NCBI RefSeq assembly: GCF_000425625.1
Contig: NZ_KE384417.1
Span: 48,843 to 112,842, forward strand
Source of the DNA: Stutzerimonas azotifigens DSM 17556
GTDB taxonomy: Bacteria; Pseudomonadota; Gammaproteobacteria; Pseudomonadales; Pseudomonadaceae
Reading direction: 5' to 3'
Length of the DNA stretch: 64,000 nt
The notes below the pieces were generated by a model, which was not told where the DNA came from, searched no databases, and worked only from the letters and a program-made list of their open reading frames with translations. Positions 62,958-64,000 of this stretch are shown piece by piece. Position 1 is the stretch's first letter; each line of letters opens with the position of its first letter. The position numbers and the translations under genes are program-made.

Positions 62958-63051
62958 AACTAGGGTTCCGGTCTGCAGGACGCAGGCGCTGGTCCGAGAG
63001 TTCTCCGGCCCCAAGGATGCGGGCTACACGGCGGGATAAAAGCCCGGGAGA
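62958..63051 (+). promoter_or_regulatory. Second guanidine-I (ykkC) riboswitch
   Basis: The conserved strands AACTAGGGTTCCGG, CTGGTCCGAGAGTT, CTACACGGCGGGATAAAAG and CCCGGGAGA are all present, with variable arms different from the first copy. It lies 47 nt before a binding-protein gene and is likely to activate it in the presence of guanidine. Confidence 0.95.
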
Positions 63052-63098
63052 CGCGATGTCATCCCGTGCCCGTTATTCCATCGTGAGGAGTCACGTCC

Positions 63099-64000
63099 AT
63101 GTCAGTACCCGTGTTCCGTTCGCTGCGAAAGACCCTGATCGGCGCCACCCTGGCCGCCACCGCGCTGCTCGCGCCCTTCGCCAGCCAGGCGGCCGAGTCC
63201 CTGAAGATCGGCACCGTGGTCTGGGCCGGCTACGGGCCCTTCTACGTCGCCGACAAGAAAGGCCTGTTCAAGCCGCACGGGCTGGACGTGGAACTGCAAT
63301 TCTTCAACGACCCCGCACTGATCCCCACCGCCATGGCCAGCCGCGCGCTGGACGGCGGCATGCTGACCTACGACCAGGTGGTCGCCTCGGTCGCCAAGGG
63401 CCTCAAGCACCGGGTAGTGATGCCCATCGACTTCTCCAACGGCGGCGACGCCATCGTCGCCGACGCTTCGATCAACTCGGTAACGGACTTCAAGGGCAAG
63501 AAGGTCGGCTACAACCCGCTGTCGCCCTCCGACTTCCTGCTTGCCTACGCGCTGCAACAGAACGGCATGAGCGAGAAGGACATCGTCCCGGTGAACATGA
63601 CCCCCGAGGGCATTCCCGGCGCCATGGCGTCCGGCAGCCTGCCGGTGGGCGTGACCTACGAGCCGAACGTCTCGCAGATCCTCGGCATGGGCGACGGCAG
63701 CAAGTTCAAGGTGGTCTTCTCTTCCAAGGACGCTCCGGGCCTGATCACCGACGTGCTGGTGTTCGACGAGGCGGTGATCGCCAAGAAGCCGGCCGCGATC
63801 AAGGCGATGATCCAGGGCTACCTCGACGGCCTGGCCTACATGGAGCAGAACCCGGACGAATCCGCCGAGATCATCGGCCAGGTGCTCGGCGTCAGCGCCG
63901 ACGAAGCCAAGGAGCAGATGGCCGGCGCGCACAACCTGACGCTCGACGAGATGCCCACCAGCTTCGCCTCGTCCGAAGAGACCAACTCCTTCCACGGCAG
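63099..64000 (+). CDS. ABC substrate-binding protein (NMT1/TauA type), cut by window end
   Basis: At least 300 residues are visible and the end lies outside the window. A Sec signal (LIGATLAATALLAPFASQAAES) leads to an NMT1/SsuA-like fold: IGTVVWAGYGPFYVADKKGLFKPHGLDVELQFFNDPA, GGMLTYDQVVASVAKGL, and VGYNPLSPSDFLLAYALQQNGM. GAGGAG at 63085-63090, 8 nt upstream, supports the start. It stands directly behind a guanidine-I riboswitch, so it is likely a guanidine-binding protein, serving either a transporter coded downstream or the permease/ATPase at 51036-52711. Confidence 0.9.
   Translation, partial: MSVPVFRSLRKTLIGATLAATALLAPFASQAAESLKIGTVVWAGYGPFYVADKKGLFKPHGLDVELQFFNDPALIPTAMASRALDGGMLTYDQVVASVAKGLKHRVVMPIDFSNGGDAIVADASINSVTDFKGKKVGYNPLSPSDFLLAYALQQNGMSEKDIVPVNMTPEGIPGAMASGSLPVGVTYEPNVSQILGMGDGSKFKVVFSSKDAPGLITDVLVFDEAVIAKKPAAIKAMIQGYLDGLAYMEQNPDESAEIIGQVLGVSADEAKEQMAGAHNLTLDEMPTSFASSEETNSFHG

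Overview
The window is about 66% GC, densely coded, and uses overlapping stop/start (ATGA) junctions throughout. The gene families (guanidine-I riboswitches, IclR/TRAP-TAXI and Liv-type operons, PqiAABC, CcoG, Tat-type class A beta-lactamase) and the intergenic repeat families (cgtagggtgg..., ...gtaggagcaggctctgcc..., ccctctcccc...) suggest a gammaproteobacterial chromosome of the Pseudomonadaceae, probably the Stutzerimonas/Pseudomonas group. That is inference; no rRNA or tRNA gene is present to settle it.

Layout. 1-8.2 kb: unlinked metabolic and envelope genes (flavin-reductase-like, SnoaL-like, PQQ-type sugar dehydrogenase lipoprotein with a DUF2231 membrane partner, GFA protein, Tat-exported class A beta-lactamase, orphan ccoG, EamA permease). 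8.5-16.4 kb: a lone TAXI binding protein, then a tightly overlapped five-gene operon (TAXI binding protein, fused TRAP permease, class III CoA-transferase, citryl-CoA-lyase-like enzyme, SMP-30 lactonase-like protein). It is transcribed away from an IclR regulator across two direct copies of a 15-bp operator. This looks like an uptake-activate-cleave pathway for an unknown carboxylate or lactone. 16.7-20.2 kb: pqiA split in two, then pqiB and pqiC. 20.6-25.8 kb: a peptide/opine-type ABC transporter with a Tat-targeted binding protein.

25.8-46.9 kb is the most interesting part: three minus-strand operons of nitrogen-metabolism character. Operon A (33258 down to 25842) encodes an SDR, a 2-oxoglutarate/Fe(II) oxygenase, a complete Liv-type ABC transporter and XdhC. 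Operon B (43286 down to 34837) encodes a COG3964-like amidohydrolase, a three-subunit molybdenum hydroxylase, CoxG, a DUF1116-AtzH fusion and an amidase. Operon C (46780 down to 43703) encodes an ethylene-forming-enzyme-like 2OG oxygenase, a protein I do not recognise, and a binding protein of the type usually found beside urea/guanidine carboxylase. A and B share the same promoter build: sigma-54 -24/-12, an IHF consensus at about -63, and a CGTGGT(R)CACCACG palindrome at about -100 to -117. C has a sigma-54 promoter with an NtrC-like site. A and B therefore look like halves of one pathway: XdhC sits in A, the molybdenum enzyme it would mature sits in B.

48.6-50.6 kb is topB. 50.6-60.2 kb is a guanidine-assimilation operon: NtrC-like site, sigma-54 promoter, guanidine-I riboswitch, ABC permease and ATPase, two DUF1989 carboxyguanidine-deiminase-type proteins, guanidine/urea carboxylase and allophanate hydrolase. 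The carboxylase gene carries an in-frame insertion of an intergenic repeat element. After an RcnB/CigR-like protein and an aldo/keto reductase, a second sigma-54 promoter plus guanidine-I riboswitch controls another ABC binding-protein gene that runs off the end of the window. Taken together, 25-64 kb reads as a nitrogen-scavenging island feeding an N-containing, possibly guanidino or heterocyclic, compound toward carboxyguanidine, allophanate, ammonia and CO2. The upstream substrate is unknown.
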